Source: an uncultured Muribaculaceae bacterium (GTDB lineage Bacteria > Bacteroidota > Bacteroidia > Bacteroidales > Muribaculaceae). From it: DNA of 64,000 nt. This document shows positions 44,297 to 54,384 of the stretch, in pieces (position 1 is the first letter of the stretch; each line of letters opens with the position of its first letter). Under the pieces are notes generated by a model. The model worked only from the letters and a program-made list of their open reading frames with translations. It searched no databases and was not told the DNA's origin. Position numbers and translations under genes: made by a program. The DNA lies in NCBI GenBank assembly GCA_904502025.1, contig CAJGDJ010000005.1:1-64000 (forward strand), read 5' to 3'.

Positions 44297-45556
44297 TTAT
44301 TCTTCGTCTATAACCTCATGATATGGAATCTCGGCGTCAACAAATGAGAAACCGGCTTGGGCAAGATGTTCCCAATATTCGGGATAGGACTTTGACACTA
44401 CCTCAACATCATTTATTATCAATCCGGGTATATATAACGCAGCCGGAGCAAATGCCATTGCCATGCGATGATCATCGTAGGTGTTAATACATGGTTGCTC
44501 AAAAACGGGGTGTTGCTCGCCGTCCCAAATAAGCACCGAATCATGCTCTATGCGAAGGTCAAAGCTCAGCTTCGCCAACTCGGTTTTTAACGCCTCAAGA
44601 CGGTCGGTCTCCTTTATTTTCAACGTAGCCAACCCTGTCAATTTGAACGGGATACGGAGCATACAACATGTAACAGCAATCGTCTGTGCAATATCGGGTT
44701 GCTCACTCAAGTCGAGCTCGATATGCGACCTTTGTTCGGGCGAAGGCATAAGCGACAATTCGCCATCTTCAAATTGCGAATCGACACCTAATTCCTCAAA
44801 ATATTTCATTAAAAAGCTATCTCCCTGAGTGCTTTTTTCATATAATCCTTTTAATGCTACACAGCCAGCCGAAAGTGCCGAAATTTCATACCAATACGAT
44901 GCCGCACTCCAATCAGCTTCAACATCGAAAGGTACAGACTTATACATTGCATGTGGGATTGTAATCACATTCCCCTCAAACTCACAATCCACACCCCAAT
45001 AACTCATCATAGACAATGTCATTAAGATATATGGACGTGATGTGATTTCTCCCTCGAGATTAATTATCAATCCTCGCTTCATCAATGGGGCAATCATGAG
45101 CAAAGCCGAAATATATTGCGAGCTTATCGATGCCGGTAGCGACACCTCCCCCCCCTCGAGTTCTTGACCCTCAATACGCAATGGAGGAAAGCCCTCAGCA
45201 TCAAGATAATCGATTGTTGCACCACATTCACGGAGTGCATCTACAAGAGCTTTTATGGGTCGTTGACGCATACGGGCGGAGCCATCGAGAGTAACAGTTC
45301 GCCCCGGAATGGAAGCAAAATAAGCTGTCAAGAATCGCATTGCTGTTCCGGCAGCACCTATATTCACATCGTCATTATCCGAAGTTAGAGCCTCAACCAT
45401 AGCATCAGTATCATTACATTTAGCCACCACCTTAAGCGACAACGCATTAGGAGTCAACGCATTAATTATCAATGCTCGATTACTTATACTTTTCGACAAC
45501 GGCAGAGAGATTGTTGCATCAATCATCTCTTCGGGTGGGAATATACGATAATTCAT
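44297..45556 (-). CDS. aroA: 3-phosphoshikimate 1-carboxyvinyltransferase (EPSP synthase)
   Basis: The 419-residue enzyme adds the enolpyruvyl group of PEP to shikimate 3-phosphate in aromatic amino acid synthesis. Visible blocks are LPLSKSISNRALI, GAAGTAMRFLTAYFA (Ala for the usual Asn in GNAGT), SSQYISALLMIAP, IKETDRLEALKTEL and DDHRMAMAFAPA. The change in GNAGT is a known variation in this lineage type. It is eight bases after the patB-like gene. Confidence 0.95.
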   Translation of the reverse strand: MNYRIFPPEEMIDATISLPLSKSISNRALIINALTPNALSLKVVAKCNDTDAMVEALTSDNDDVNIGAAGTAMRFLTAYFASIPGRTVTLDGSARMRQRPIKALVDALRECGATIDYLDAEGFPPLRIEGQELEGGEVSLPASISSQYISALLMIAPLMKRGLIINLEGEITSRPYILMTLSMMSYWGVDCEFEGNVITIPHAMYKSVPFDVEADWSAASYWYEISALSAGCVALKGLYEKSTQGDSFLMKYFEELGVDSQFEDGELSLMPSPEQRSHIELDLSEQPDIAQTIAVTCCMLRIPFKLTGLATLKIKETDRLEALKTELAKLSFDLRIEHDSVLIWDGEQHPVFEQPCINTYDDHRMAMAFAPAALYIPGLIINDVEVVSKSYPEYWEHLAQAGFSFVDAEIPYHEVIDEE

Positions 45557-45564
45557 TTCACTCT

Positions 45565-46746
45565 TTATTTCAACGAATTAACAGCATCGGCAAGCGATTG
45601 CAATGATTCAATTATCACTTTACGTGGAGAACCTATGTTTAACCTCATAAAACCTTCTCCCTCTTTACCAAACATTGTGCCATCATTTAGAGCCAAATGA
45701 GCCTTATTTACAAACAAGTCAACAAGTCCTGTTTGAGTAAGGTTAAGATCTCGACAATCAAGCCACAATAGAAACGATGCCTGAGGACGAAATGCCCTAA
45801 TTTGAGGAATATTTTTGCTTAAAAAGCTTTCAACCTCATCGATTGTACCCTCAATATATTCAAGCATTTGATTTAGCCATTCCTCGCCATGAGTATATGC
45901 CATCTCTGCTCCAATAGTCGCAAACAATGTTGGAGAGCTAAACTCATTGGTCGCCAACCAATGATAAAAATCACTTCTTAATTTTTCATCTTTCACAACC
46001 ACCCACGAACTCACAAGCCCGGGGATATTGAATGTTTTTGACGGAGCTCCAAGCGTGATTGTTATAGCTTTAGCATCATCACTCACTTCTACAAATGGAA
46101 TATGAGGCTTGCCGTAAAGCACTAAATCGCCATGGATCTCATCAGAAACAACAATCACACCATTATCACGACAAATTTTAGCCACCTCACGCATCTCCTC
46201 AGCTGCCCACTGAATACCAATCGGGTTGTGAGGATTGCAAAGAATCATCATCTTAGGACGCTCTGATTCGACGACTCGACGCAAATCGTCCAAGTCCATT
46301 TCATAACCATTCTCGGTTAGTCGCAAAGGGTTATTCACAACCTGTCGGCCATTACCCTCTATTACCATCTTAAATGGGTGATATACTGGCTGTTGAATTA
46401 AGATTTTATCCCCTCTATCAGTAAAATAATTTATGGCGTAGGCCACGCCACGTACCACTCCAGGTACAAAGGCAAGCTCTTGACGCGTAACTTCAAAATT
46501 ATGACGACGAGCAAGCCAATCGATAATCGACTGCCAATAGCTTTCGGGGGTAGAAGCATATCCATATACCGGGTGCTCCACACGTTGCCTCAATGCCTCG
46601 GAAATGTCGGGACACACAGCAAAATCCAAGTCGGCTACCCATAATGGAGTAAGTCCGGTTGTTCCATAAAGCGACTGTAATGCATCGCATTTCAACGCTC
46701 CACTCGCACGACGATCAATAACTTGATCAAAATCATATTTTCTCAT
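45565..46746 (-). CDS. patB: MalY/PatB-family PLP aminotransferase or cystathionine beta-lyase
   Basis: The 393-residue PLP protein has the N-terminal family text PLWVADLDFAVCPDISEAL, the NPHNPIG loop, VVSDEIHGDLVLYGK, the PLP lysine in APSKTFNIPGL and C-terminal FMRLNIGSPRKV. Members cleave cystathionine or act as C-S lyases; transaminase activity has also been reported. The pairing with aroA in one operon is common in Bacteroidales. The exact substrate is not visible. Confidence 0.88.
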   Translation of the reverse strand: MRKYDFDQVIDRRASGALKCDALQSLYGTTGLTPLWVADLDFAVCPDISEALRQRVEHPVYGYASTPESYWQSIIDWLARRHNFEVTRQELAFVPGVVRGVAYAINYFTDRGDKILIQQPVYHPFKMVIEGNGRQVVNNPLRLTENGYEMDLDDLRRVVESERPKMMILCNPHNPIGIQWAAEEMREVAKICRDNGVIVVSDEIHGDLVLYGKPHIPFVEVSDDAKAITITLGAPSKTFNIPGLVSSWVVVKDEKLRSDFYHWLATNEFSSPTLFATIGAEMAYTHGEEWLNQMLEYIEGTIDEVESFLSKNIPQIRAFRPQASFLLWLDCRDLNLTQTGLVDLFVNKAHLALNDGTMFGKEGEGFMRLNIGSPRKVIIESLQSLADAVNSLK

Positions 46747-46857
46747 TGGCGTGAAAGTAACGAAATTTTATGTTCCCTAAAAATAAATTTTTAGAAACTG
46801 TTTGCGATTTTTCTACAAAAGTAATACTTTTTTTGTGATTGTTCCATGTTTTTATTG

Positions 46858-46865
46858 TATGTTTG
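46858..46865 (+). promoter_or_regulatory. Candidate -7 box of the rel-porX block
   Basis: TATGTTTG matches TAnnTTTG, 57 bases before the rel ATG. A TTTG at 46832-46835 lies 22 bases upstream, a little wider than usual. Confidence 0.48.
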
Positions 46866-46922
46866 TATATTGAAATAACGGCAATATAATCTATAACGAC
46901 AAAATAACGTACAAAATCAAAC

Positions 46923-49148
46923 ATGGAGCAATATAAAATCGACCATAAAGCCGAAGATGAAATGATTGAAGCCGCTTTTCAAGAAGTGCTCGCAGGCTAT
47001 CTCGCCAGCAATCACCGAAAAAAAGTGGAAATCATCACTCGTGCTTACAAATTTGCCAAAGAAGCACACAAAGGGGTCAGACGTCGTTCAGGCGAACCTT
47101 ATATTCTCCACCCTATTGCAGTAGCCAAGATTGCAAGCCAAGAAATCGGATTAGGCTCGACCTCAATTTGTGCAGCACTGCTACATGACGTTGTTGAGGA
47201 TACAGATTACACTGTTGAAGACCTCGAACAACATTTCGGGAAGAAAATCGCACAAATAGTTGGAGGGCTCACAAAAATTTCGGGAGGTATTTTTGGGAAT
47301 AAAGCATCGGTTCAAGCCGAAAATTTCAGGAAATTACTCCTCACCATGTCGGAAGATATTCGCGTTGTTCTTATAAAGATGGCCGACCGGCTTCACAACA
47401 TGCGTACTCTCGGCTCAATGACTCCCAACAAGCAATATAAAATTGCAGGAGAAACATTATATATATATGCTCCGTTGGCTCATCGGTTAGGATTGTTTGC
47501 GATAAAAACCGAGCTGGAAGATTTAAGTTTCAAATATGAACACCCGGCTGCTTATAATCACATCAAAGAGCTAATAAAAGAATCAGAAGCCCATCGCACT
47601 GAGATATATCGCAAATTTTCGGCACCAATAAAACAAAAACTCGAAGAAATAGGGCTTAAATACGAAGCCAAAGCTCGCATGAAGTCGGTTTATTCAATAT
47701 GGAACAAAATGGAGAAAAAGAAAGTTCCTTTTGAAGAAATATACGACATTTATGCCATGCGTATAATTTTTGATTGCGACGATCCCGACAAAGAAAAAAT
47801 TACTTGTTGGAATATATATTCGATAATTACCGACCTATACAAGCTACACCCCGACCGCACTCGCGATTGGATTAGTGTACCTAAAGCCAACGGTTATCAA
47901 GCACTTCACATTACAGTGATGGGACCCGATGGAAATTGGATTGAAGTACAAATTCGTAGCCGTCGCATGGACGAGATTGCCGAAAAGGGCTTTGCCGCTC
48001 ACTGGAAATATAAAATTGGTGATGGCGATGAAGAATCAGAACTTAACGTTTGGCTAAGAACAATCAAAGATATTCTCGACAACCCCGAACCAAGTGCCAT
48101 CGACTTTCTCGACACCCTTAAACTCAACCTGTTTGCTTCGGAAATTGTCGTATTTACACCCAAAGGTGAACTTCTAACTTTGCCTAACAACTCAACTGTG
48201 CTTGATGTCGCTTTTGAGCTACATTCGCAATTAGGTCTTCACTGCATCGCCGGAAAAGTAAACCACAAACTCGTGCCACTCTCTCATAAGCTAAAAAGTG
48301 GCGACCAAGTAGAGGTACTTACTTCACAATCTCAAAAACCACGCCCCGAATGGGTAAACTTCCTTGCTACAGCTAAAGGGAAAAACCGATTACGTGTGGC
48401 CTTACGCAAAGACCAACAACCAATAAAAGAGCAAGGTAAAGAAATATTCACTAACTTCTTAAAAAAACACAACCTTGTTGGCACAAACGAAGTTATCACA
48501 AAAATATTAGGATTTTTACATATTGCAAATAGAGAAGATTTATATCTTGCATTAGGAAATAACGAAGTTTCACTCGACGACAATTTAGCTAAAAACATCA
48601 CAAAGCAAAACTCAACATCAATTCTTACCAAACTTTTCCGTCGCAAACCATCGTCTAACGATAAAAAAGAGGGAACAACAACCGAAATAAAAATCGACAC
48701 AAAGGAAACCTACATTTTGCAACATAATGAAAATGGAGCAAACTTCAAAATTGCCGATTGCTGTTGTCCTATCCCCGGAGATGATGTTTTAGGTTTTATC
48801 GATGAAAACAACGAAGTGATTGTTCATGCGTTGGATTGTCCTCGTGCAATGATGTTAAAAGCCGGATATGGTTCTCGTATTGTATCGACCGAATGGGAAG
48901 TTTCCACACAAAAATTCCTTGCGACCATACACATCGAAGGACTTGACCGATTTGGCATATTGCAAGAACTTATTCAATTAATCTCCTCAACACTCAACAT
49001 CGATATTCGCAAACTAAATATCGAAGCTAAAAACTTCGTTTTTAGTTGCCAATTATCAGTATTGGTCAAAGACACTCAAGTTGTTACCGACTTATGCAAT
49101 AAAGTAAAAAAAATAAACGGAGTGAAGCAAACAAGCCGAATATATTAA
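46923..49148 (+). CDS. rel: Bifunctional (p)ppGpp synthetase/hydrolase (Rel/SpoT family)
   Basis: The 741-residue protein makes and degrades the stringent-response alarmone. The HD hydrolase domain is intact: His63 in ILHPIAVAK, His88-Asp89 in LLHDVVEDT and MADRLHNMRT. The synthetase domain is seen as VPKANGYQALHITV and EKGFAAHWKYK. A TGS domain (VFTPKGELLTLPNNSTVLD), a Cys-rich CCCPIPGDDV region and a C-terminal ACT domain follow. It is the first gene of a block of co-directional genes, 24 bases before the HD phosphodiesterase gene. Confidence 0.96.
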   Translation: MEQYKIDHKAEDEMIEAAFQEVLAGYLASNHRKKVEIITRAYKFAKEAHKGVRRRSGEPYILHPIAVAKIASQEIGLGSTSICAALLHDVVEDTDYTVEDLEQHFGKKIAQIVGGLTKISGGIFGNKASVQAENFRKLLLTMSEDIRVVLIKMADRLHNMRTLGSMTPNKQYKIAGETLYIYAPLAHRLGLFAIKTELEDLSFKYEHPAAYNHIKELIKESEAHRTEIYRKFSAPIKQKLEEIGLKYEAKARMKSVYSIWNKMEKKKVPFEEIYDIYAMRIIFDCDDPDKEKITCWNIYSIITDLYKLHPDRTRDWISVPKANGYQALHITVMGPDGNWIEVQIRSRRMDEIAEKGFAAHWKYKIGDGDEESELNVWLRTIKDILDNPEPSAIDFLDTLKLNLFASEIVVFTPKGELLTLPNNSTVLDVAFELHSQLGLHCIAGKVNHKLVPLSHKLKSGDQVEVLTSQSQKPRPEWVNFLATAKGKNRLRVALRKDQQPIKEQGKEIFTNFLKKHNLVGTNEVITKILGFLHIANREDLYLALGNNEVSLDDNLAKNITKQNSTSILTKLFRRKPSSNDKKEGTTTEIKIDTKETYILQHNENGANFKIADCCCPIPGDDVLGFIDENNEVIVHALDCPRAMMLKAGYGSRIVSTEWEVSTQKFLATIHIEGLDRFGILQELIQLISSTLNIDIRKLNIEAKNFVFSCQLSVLVKDTQVVTDLCNKVKKINGVKQTSRIY

Positions 49149-49172
49149 CCATTATATTATAAAAATCAAGTT

Positions 49173-51209
49173 ATGAAGCTCGATTCAAAAAAAATAACCA
49201 CCCATATTATCTTTTTAGTGGCCACTGCGGCAATGATAGTATATTTTTTGCCTCGCAGCAAAAGTCAAACTATCACATACGAAGAAAACCGGCCATGGGA
49301 ACATAACATGCTCAGAGCTCCATTTGAGATATACATATACCCCGACACTGCCGAAGTTACCGACTCTATCAACAAAGCATTTACTCCTATTTGTCAACGA
49401 AATAACAGCATCGTTGACAGCATTTTAGCTATCGTGTCAAAAAATACTTCGGTTTACACCAAAATCTCAGCAAAAATACGTGAACGCTATGAATTAGGCA
49501 TCGTTACTGCCGATATGTATTCAAAAATCGAAAGTGGCAAATTACCCACATTGAGATTACTCGATGGCAAAGTGCTTAAGAAAGTTTCTACTGAAAATTT
49601 TATTTCGCCACGCAAACTATATCTCATGATTGACTCACTGGCTCAAGATTCCCTTTCTCGCAAATTCATGAAAGAGATTGATTTGCCTCGACTTCTCAAC
49701 CCCAACATCACTATAAACGAAAGCCGTACGCAACAAGCATACAACGATGACATGGCTCGTGCCACTGCTCCTATAGGCGTCATAATGGAAAATGAACGAA
49801 TCATTGACCGTGGAGAAGTGGTTACGCACAAGCTTTACCGCATTCTTAACACCTACCAAGACATGCTGAAAAAGCAAGACCCCGAAACAAATAAAACTCA
49901 ATGGTTCAAAATCATCGGGCAATCGCTATTTGTGTTGATTTTAATCACTGTTTTGTATCTTTACTTGCAAAACTTCTGCCACGACACAATCTATCGCAAA
50001 GGGAATCTGTTATTCATTCTATTAATGACCGGAGTGTTTGCAATATGTGCCACCTTTGCAACCTCTTTATTTGGCAATGGCATATATCTCGTGCCATTTG
50101 TTATTATCCCAATTGTGATTTTAGTATTTTTTGATGCTCGCACTGCCATATTCTGCCATATTGTTGAAATTTTGATATGTGCATCGTTTGCACCATTCCC
50201 CCTTGAATTTATCATTGTTGAATTTTGTGCCGGAGCGGCGGCAATCTTCTCGCTTAAAGAATTATCAAAACGCTCTCAATTGTTACGCACTGCGTTGTTT
50301 GTTTTTATTGCCTACATTACTTCATACATTGCAGTAGAAATTCTTCTTAATGGCACACTATCTGACTCAGTTGTAAGAGTACTTGGCTTCTTTGCAATAA
50401 ATGCGGTACTAACCTCTTTTGCATATATTCTCATTTTCGTGATAGAGAAACTTTTCGGATTTATCTCTGTTGTTACGCTCGTTGAGTTATCCGACATCAA
50501 CAGTCCCTTACTTCGAGAGCTATCAGAACAATGTCCCGGTACATTTCAACATTCTATGGCTGTGAGCAACTTAGCTGCCGATGCCGTAGGAAAAATAGGA
50601 GGCAATGTGCAACTTGTGAGAACAGGTGCTTTATATCACGACATTGGCAAAATCGACAATCCGGCATTCTTTACCGAAAACCAACGTGGAGTCAATCCTC
50701 ATGATGCTCTCGATCCAATAAGAAGTGCCGAGATTGTAATCAACCACGTAAACGATGGCTTAAAACGTGCCACTAAAGCCAAATTACCAAAAATAATTCA
50801 CAATTTTATTTGCCAACATCATGGCTGTGGCAAGGCTAAATATTTCTACATTACATATTGTCAAAACCACCCCAATGAAGTGGTTGATGAAGCGGCATTC
50901 ACTTATCCGGGACCAAATCCCACAAGCAAAGAAACGTCTGTATTGATGATGGCCGACGCTGTTGAAGCTGCTTCACGCTCATTAAGCGACCATTCGGTCA
51001 GTGCAGTAACGGCTCTTGTCAATCGCATCATCGACTCACAAATTGAAGAAGGATTACACAACGACTCTCCTATATCATTCCGCGACATCAAAGTAATTAA
51101 AGAGGCTTTTATAAACCGTGTGAGCACCATATATCATTCTCGAGTGGTATATCCCGATGGAGCAACTTCAGCCAAATCATCTCCTCAACAAGCTACATTA
51201 AAGCTATAA
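49173..51209 (+). CDS. 7TM-HD (PgpH-family) membrane phosphodiesterase
   Basis: The 678-residue membrane protein has an N-terminal membrane segment (about 10-27), an extracytoplasmic 7TMR-HDED-like region, a set of about seven membrane helices (roughly 250-440) and a cytoplasmic HD-hydrolase domain with HDIG-type motifs: FQHSMAVSNLAADA, LYHDIGKI, ICQHHGCG and MADAVEAASRS. The PgpH family degrades cyclic di-AMP in several bacteria; that activity here is inference. It sits directly after rel and before sprE/porW. Confidence 0.9.
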   Translation: MKLDSKKITTHIIFLVATAAMIVYFLPRSKSQTITYEENRPWEHNMLRAPFEIYIYPDTAEVTDSINKAFTPICQRNNSIVDSILAIVSKNTSVYTKISAKIRERYELGIVTADMYSKIESGKLPTLRLLDGKVLKKVSTENFISPRKLYLMIDSLAQDSLSRKFMKEIDLPRLLNPNITINESRTQQAYNDDMARATAPIGVIMENERIIDRGEVVTHKLYRILNTYQDMLKKQDPETNKTQWFKIIGQSLFVLILITVLYLYLQNFCHDTIYRKGNLLFILLMTGVFAICATFATSLFGNGIYLVPFVIIPIVILVFFDARTAIFCHIVEILICASFAPFPLEFIIVEFCAGAAAIFSLKELSKRSQLLRTALFVFIAYITSYIAVEILLNGTLSDSVVRVLGFFAINAVLTSFAYILIFVIEKLFGFISVVTLVELSDINSPLLRELSEQCPGTFQHSMAVSNLAADAVGKIGGNVQLVRTGALYHDIGKIDNPAFFTENQRGVNPHDALDPIRSAEIVINHVNDGLKRATKAKLPKIIHNFICQHHGCGKAKYFYITYCQNHPNEVVDEAAFTYPGPNPTSKETSVLMMADAVEAASRSLSDHSVSAVTALVNRIIDSQIEEGLHNDSPISFRDIKVIKEAFINRVSTIYHSRVVYPDGATSAKSSPQQATLKL

Positions 51210-51280
51210 CACAGTTTAGAGCCAAGCAATGCTTCGGCTCTAAATGCAATAAACCCACGTTAGTTAACGTTAAAATATAG

Positions 51281-54200
51281 ATGAAATATCGCCAATGCCG
51301 ACATATATTGCTTTTCTTCTCTGTGATTGTATTAATCTCAGCTCTTTTTTCATGTTCTGCAAAGAAAAACAATGCCGCCAATCGCAAATATCAAGCATTC
51401 ATCACCCGATATAACATCTACTTTAACGGCGACACTCATTTCAAAGAAACAATAAAAGAAATGGAGGGGAAATATGAAGACGATTATAGCCAACTGCTAT
51501 TTATGCACCCTACCGAAGCTCGCATCAACACTAAAGCCCCTCAACCCAATGGCAATTTCGACCGCTCAATCGAAAAAGCTCAAAAAGCAATACAACTTCG
51601 TTCGATAACAAAACGTCCTAAGAAAAAATCGGGTAAACAAGATGCCAAATACAAAGAATGGCTTAAGCGAGAGGAATATAACCCATTCCTTCACAACGCA
51701 TGGCTAATGATGGGGCGTAGCCAATTTTTCAACGGCGACTTCCTTGGTGCGGCTTCGACGTTTTTCTACACCTCTAAACATTTTTGGTGGCTTCCTGAAA
51801 CCGTTCTTGAAGCGAAATTGTGGCGTGCTCGATGTTATTGTGCACTTGAATGGCTCTTTGAAACCGAAAACATTATCGTAAAAATTAAAGAGGACGAATT
51901 GTTAAACGACACACATCGCGATCTATACAACAACGTCTATGCCAACTATTACATCAAATTAAACGATTATGAAAAGGCTGTTCCTCACTTGCAAAAAGCA
52001 ATAAAATATGCAAAAGGAGAACAAAAAATACGCTTACAATTTCTTCTCGGACAACTTTATTCTCGTTTAGACAAAAAACAAGAAGCCTATGAAGCATTCA
52101 AAAAAGCCGGGAGTGCTTCAAATGCTACATATCGCACCAAATTTAATGCTCGCATAAAACAAAGCGAAGTATATTCAGGCGAAAACATCGAACCTGAAGT
52201 AAAAGCACTTAAACGCATGGTGAAATATGACCGCAACAAAGAATATCTCGACCAAGTTTACTATGCAATTGGCAATCTGTATCTCTCGCGTAAGGACACT
52301 CTTAATGCCATCGAAAATTATGAACTTGCAAATGAAAAAAGCACTCGAAACGGCATTGATAAAGCTATAAATCAAGTAACACTTGGAAACTTATACTATA
52401 TTCGACACAACTACGACAAAGCACAACCATGTTACTCCGAAGCTGTGCCACAATTGCCCGAAAACTATCCTAACTATCAACAAATAAAACGTCGCTCCGA
52501 CGTGCTTGATGAATTGGCTGTATATTCTCAAAACGTAACTCTTCAAGACTCTTTGTTGCGATTATCCGAAATGACTCCCGAGCAACTCAACAAAGTGATT
52601 GAAAAGATAATCGAAGAACTTAAAAAGAAAGAGGAAGAAGAAGCCGAAAATGCAAAACGAGAAGAATATCTTGCTCAACAACGTGCCCAAGGCTCAAATT
52701 TGCAAAACACAGGCAACTCTGCCCCTAAAACTTTCACTCTCAACACCGACGATTCTTGGTATTTCTATAATACCGCTACAAAGAATGCAGGGAAAACCGA
52801 ATTCCAAAAAACATGGGGTAGTCGAAAACTTGAAGACGACTGGCGACGCAGAAATAAAGCATCGTTTAATACCTCCGACTTTGAAAGTGGCAGCGATAAT
52901 GAGTATGACGAAGATGCCGACAGCATTGTTGCCGGAGAAGATGCTCCCGAATTGTCGGAAGAAGAAATCAAGAGAGCTGAAGACCCTCATTATCCCGAAT
53001 ATTATCTTAAACAAATCCCGAAAAACGATGTCGAAAAAACGACTTCCCACGAAATTATTCAAGAAGGATTATACAACATGGGGATTATCCTAAAAGATAA
53101 AATGGAAGATTTCACAGCTTCTCGCTCTGAATTTAACCGATTGTTATCTCGTTATCCCGATAATATTTATCGACTTGACACATACTACAATATGTATATC
53201 ATGGCTGTTCGCGACAATAATGTTAACGAAGCCAATAAATATCGCGATTTGATTCTTGAGCAATTCCCCGAAAGTGGCTATGGCATCGCCATGCGTGACC
53301 CTAACTATTTCGAGAACCTCAAGATGATGAACACACACCAAGAAACATTATATGCAACTGCATACGACAACTATCTCAACAATCGCAACCAAGAAGTTCA
53401 TGACGCATATAAATACATGACTGAAAAATTCCCGCTCAGTCGCATCATGCCTAAATTTATGTTCCTTCATGCACTCGCATTCGTTACCGAAAACAATTCT
53501 GAACAATTCAACGCCACTCTAAAAGAATTGCTTGAAAAATATCCCGATACCGACATAACTCCTGTTGCATCGGCTTACCTCAAACAAATGGCTCAAGGGC
53601 GTAAATTAGAAAGCACTTCTTCCAATTTGCGTGGCATGATTTGGAGCACCCGACTAAGCAACGACTCTACTGCTAATGCCAATGCCGACAAACCGGCTGA
53701 ATTTACTATAAATGCTGCAGAGCCTCAACTATTGGTATTATTATTCCCCTCCGATAAAGTTTCGGCCAATCAACTTCTTTATGAAGTTGCTCGACACAAC
53801 TTCACTTCTTTCACAGTCAAAGACTTTGACCTTGAATTAATGAACTTCGAGCAACTTGGATTGGTTATCATAAAAGGCTGCAATAACACTGATGAATTGA
53901 AACAATATCGCAAAATAATGAATGAAAGTGCCGATTTCAAACTTCCACAACACGTGCGTCCGGTTGAAATCAGTGCAGCAAACTTTGATTTACTTATTAA
54001 AGAAGGGCGATCATTTGAAGAATACTTCAACTTCATTGGCGAAGAAGACTATAAAGCCACTGAAGAAAATGTGTTACCACCCGACGAATATGGCGAAAGT
54101 GAAGGAATACCTACTCCCGAACCAATAGTAGAAACGGCTGATAGCGTTCCCCCTGTTAAACAAGAGGAGGAACTGTCAAACAACATGACAACCGATAAAA

Positions 54201-54358
54201 ACATTCAATCGGCACAAAAAGAAAATAGCATAAATACTCCGGCAAAACAAAATAAAACGGTTCAACCCAAACCCGACCAAAATCAACAAAACAAGTCAAA
54301 ACAACCGACATATCCCACTGGGTCGGAGGGTGATGACCCACTTTTTGATATGCCTTGA
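51281..54358 (+). CDS. porW: T9SS lipoprotein SprE/PorW (TPR)
   Basis: The 1025-residue lipoprotein has a lipobox LFSC at Cys25 and the family start YQAFITRYNIYFNGDTHF. It has TPR-rich helical regions (for example NDYEKAVPHLQKAIKYAK, KDTLNAIENYELANEKS), an acidic linker (about 520-570) and a low-complexity Gln/Lys/Pro tail. SprE/PorW is needed for type IX secretion and gliding in Bacteroidetes and associates with the trans-envelope complex. It is followed by porX 26 bases later, a conserved neighbour. Confidence 0.9.
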   Translation: MKYRQCRHILLFFSVIVLISALFSCSAKKNNAANRKYQAFITRYNIYFNGDTHFKETIKEMEGKYEDDYSQLLFMHPTEARINTKAPQPNGNFDRSIEKAQKAIQLRSITKRPKKKSGKQDAKYKEWLKREEYNPFLHNAWLMMGRSQFFNGDFLGAASTFFYTSKHFWWLPETVLEAKLWRARCYCALEWLFETENIIVKIKEDELLNDTHRDLYNNVYANYYIKLNDYEKAVPHLQKAIKYAKGEQKIRLQFLLGQLYSRLDKKQEAYEAFKKAGSASNATYRTKFNARIKQSEVYSGENIEPEVKALKRMVKYDRNKEYLDQVYYAIGNLYLSRKDTLNAIENYELANEKSTRNGIDKAINQVTLGNLYYIRHNYDKAQPCYSEAVPQLPENYPNYQQIKRRSDVLDELAVYSQNVTLQDSLLRLSEMTPEQLNKVIEKIIEELKKKEEEEAENAKREEYLAQQRAQGSNLQNTGNSAPKTFTLNTDDSWYFYNTATKNAGKTEFQKTWGSRKLEDDWRRRNKASFNTSDFESGSDNEYDEDADSIVAGEDAPELSEEEIKRAEDPHYPEYYLKQIPKNDVEKTTSHEIIQEGLYNMGIILKDKMEDFTASRSEFNRLLSRYPDNIYRLDTYYNMYIMAVRDNNVNEANKYRDLILEQFPESGYGIAMRDPNYFENLKMMNTHQETLYATAYDNYLNNRNQEVHDAYKYMTEKFPLSRIMPKFMFLHALAFVTENNSEQFNATLKELLEKYPDTDITPVASAYLKQMAQGRKLESTSSNLRGMIWSTRLSNDSTANANADKPAEFTINAAEPQLLVLLFPSDKVSANQLLYEVARHNFTSFTVKDFDLELMNFEQLGLVIIKGCNNTDELKQYRKIMNESADFKLPQHVRPVEISAANFDLLIKEGRSFEEYFNFIGEEDYKATEENVLPPDEYGESEGIPTPEPIVETADSVPPVKQEEELSNNMTTDKNIQSAQKENSINTPAKQNKTVQPKPDQNQQNKSKQPTYPTGSEGDDPLFDMP

Positions 54359-54384
54359 TATATTAACCTAAACAAATTTAAACA

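Noticed and set aside
43428..46746. ABC permease as part of a local metal-uptake operon
   Set aside because: No ATPase or binding-protein gene adjoins; the neighbours are aroA and an aminotransferase gene.
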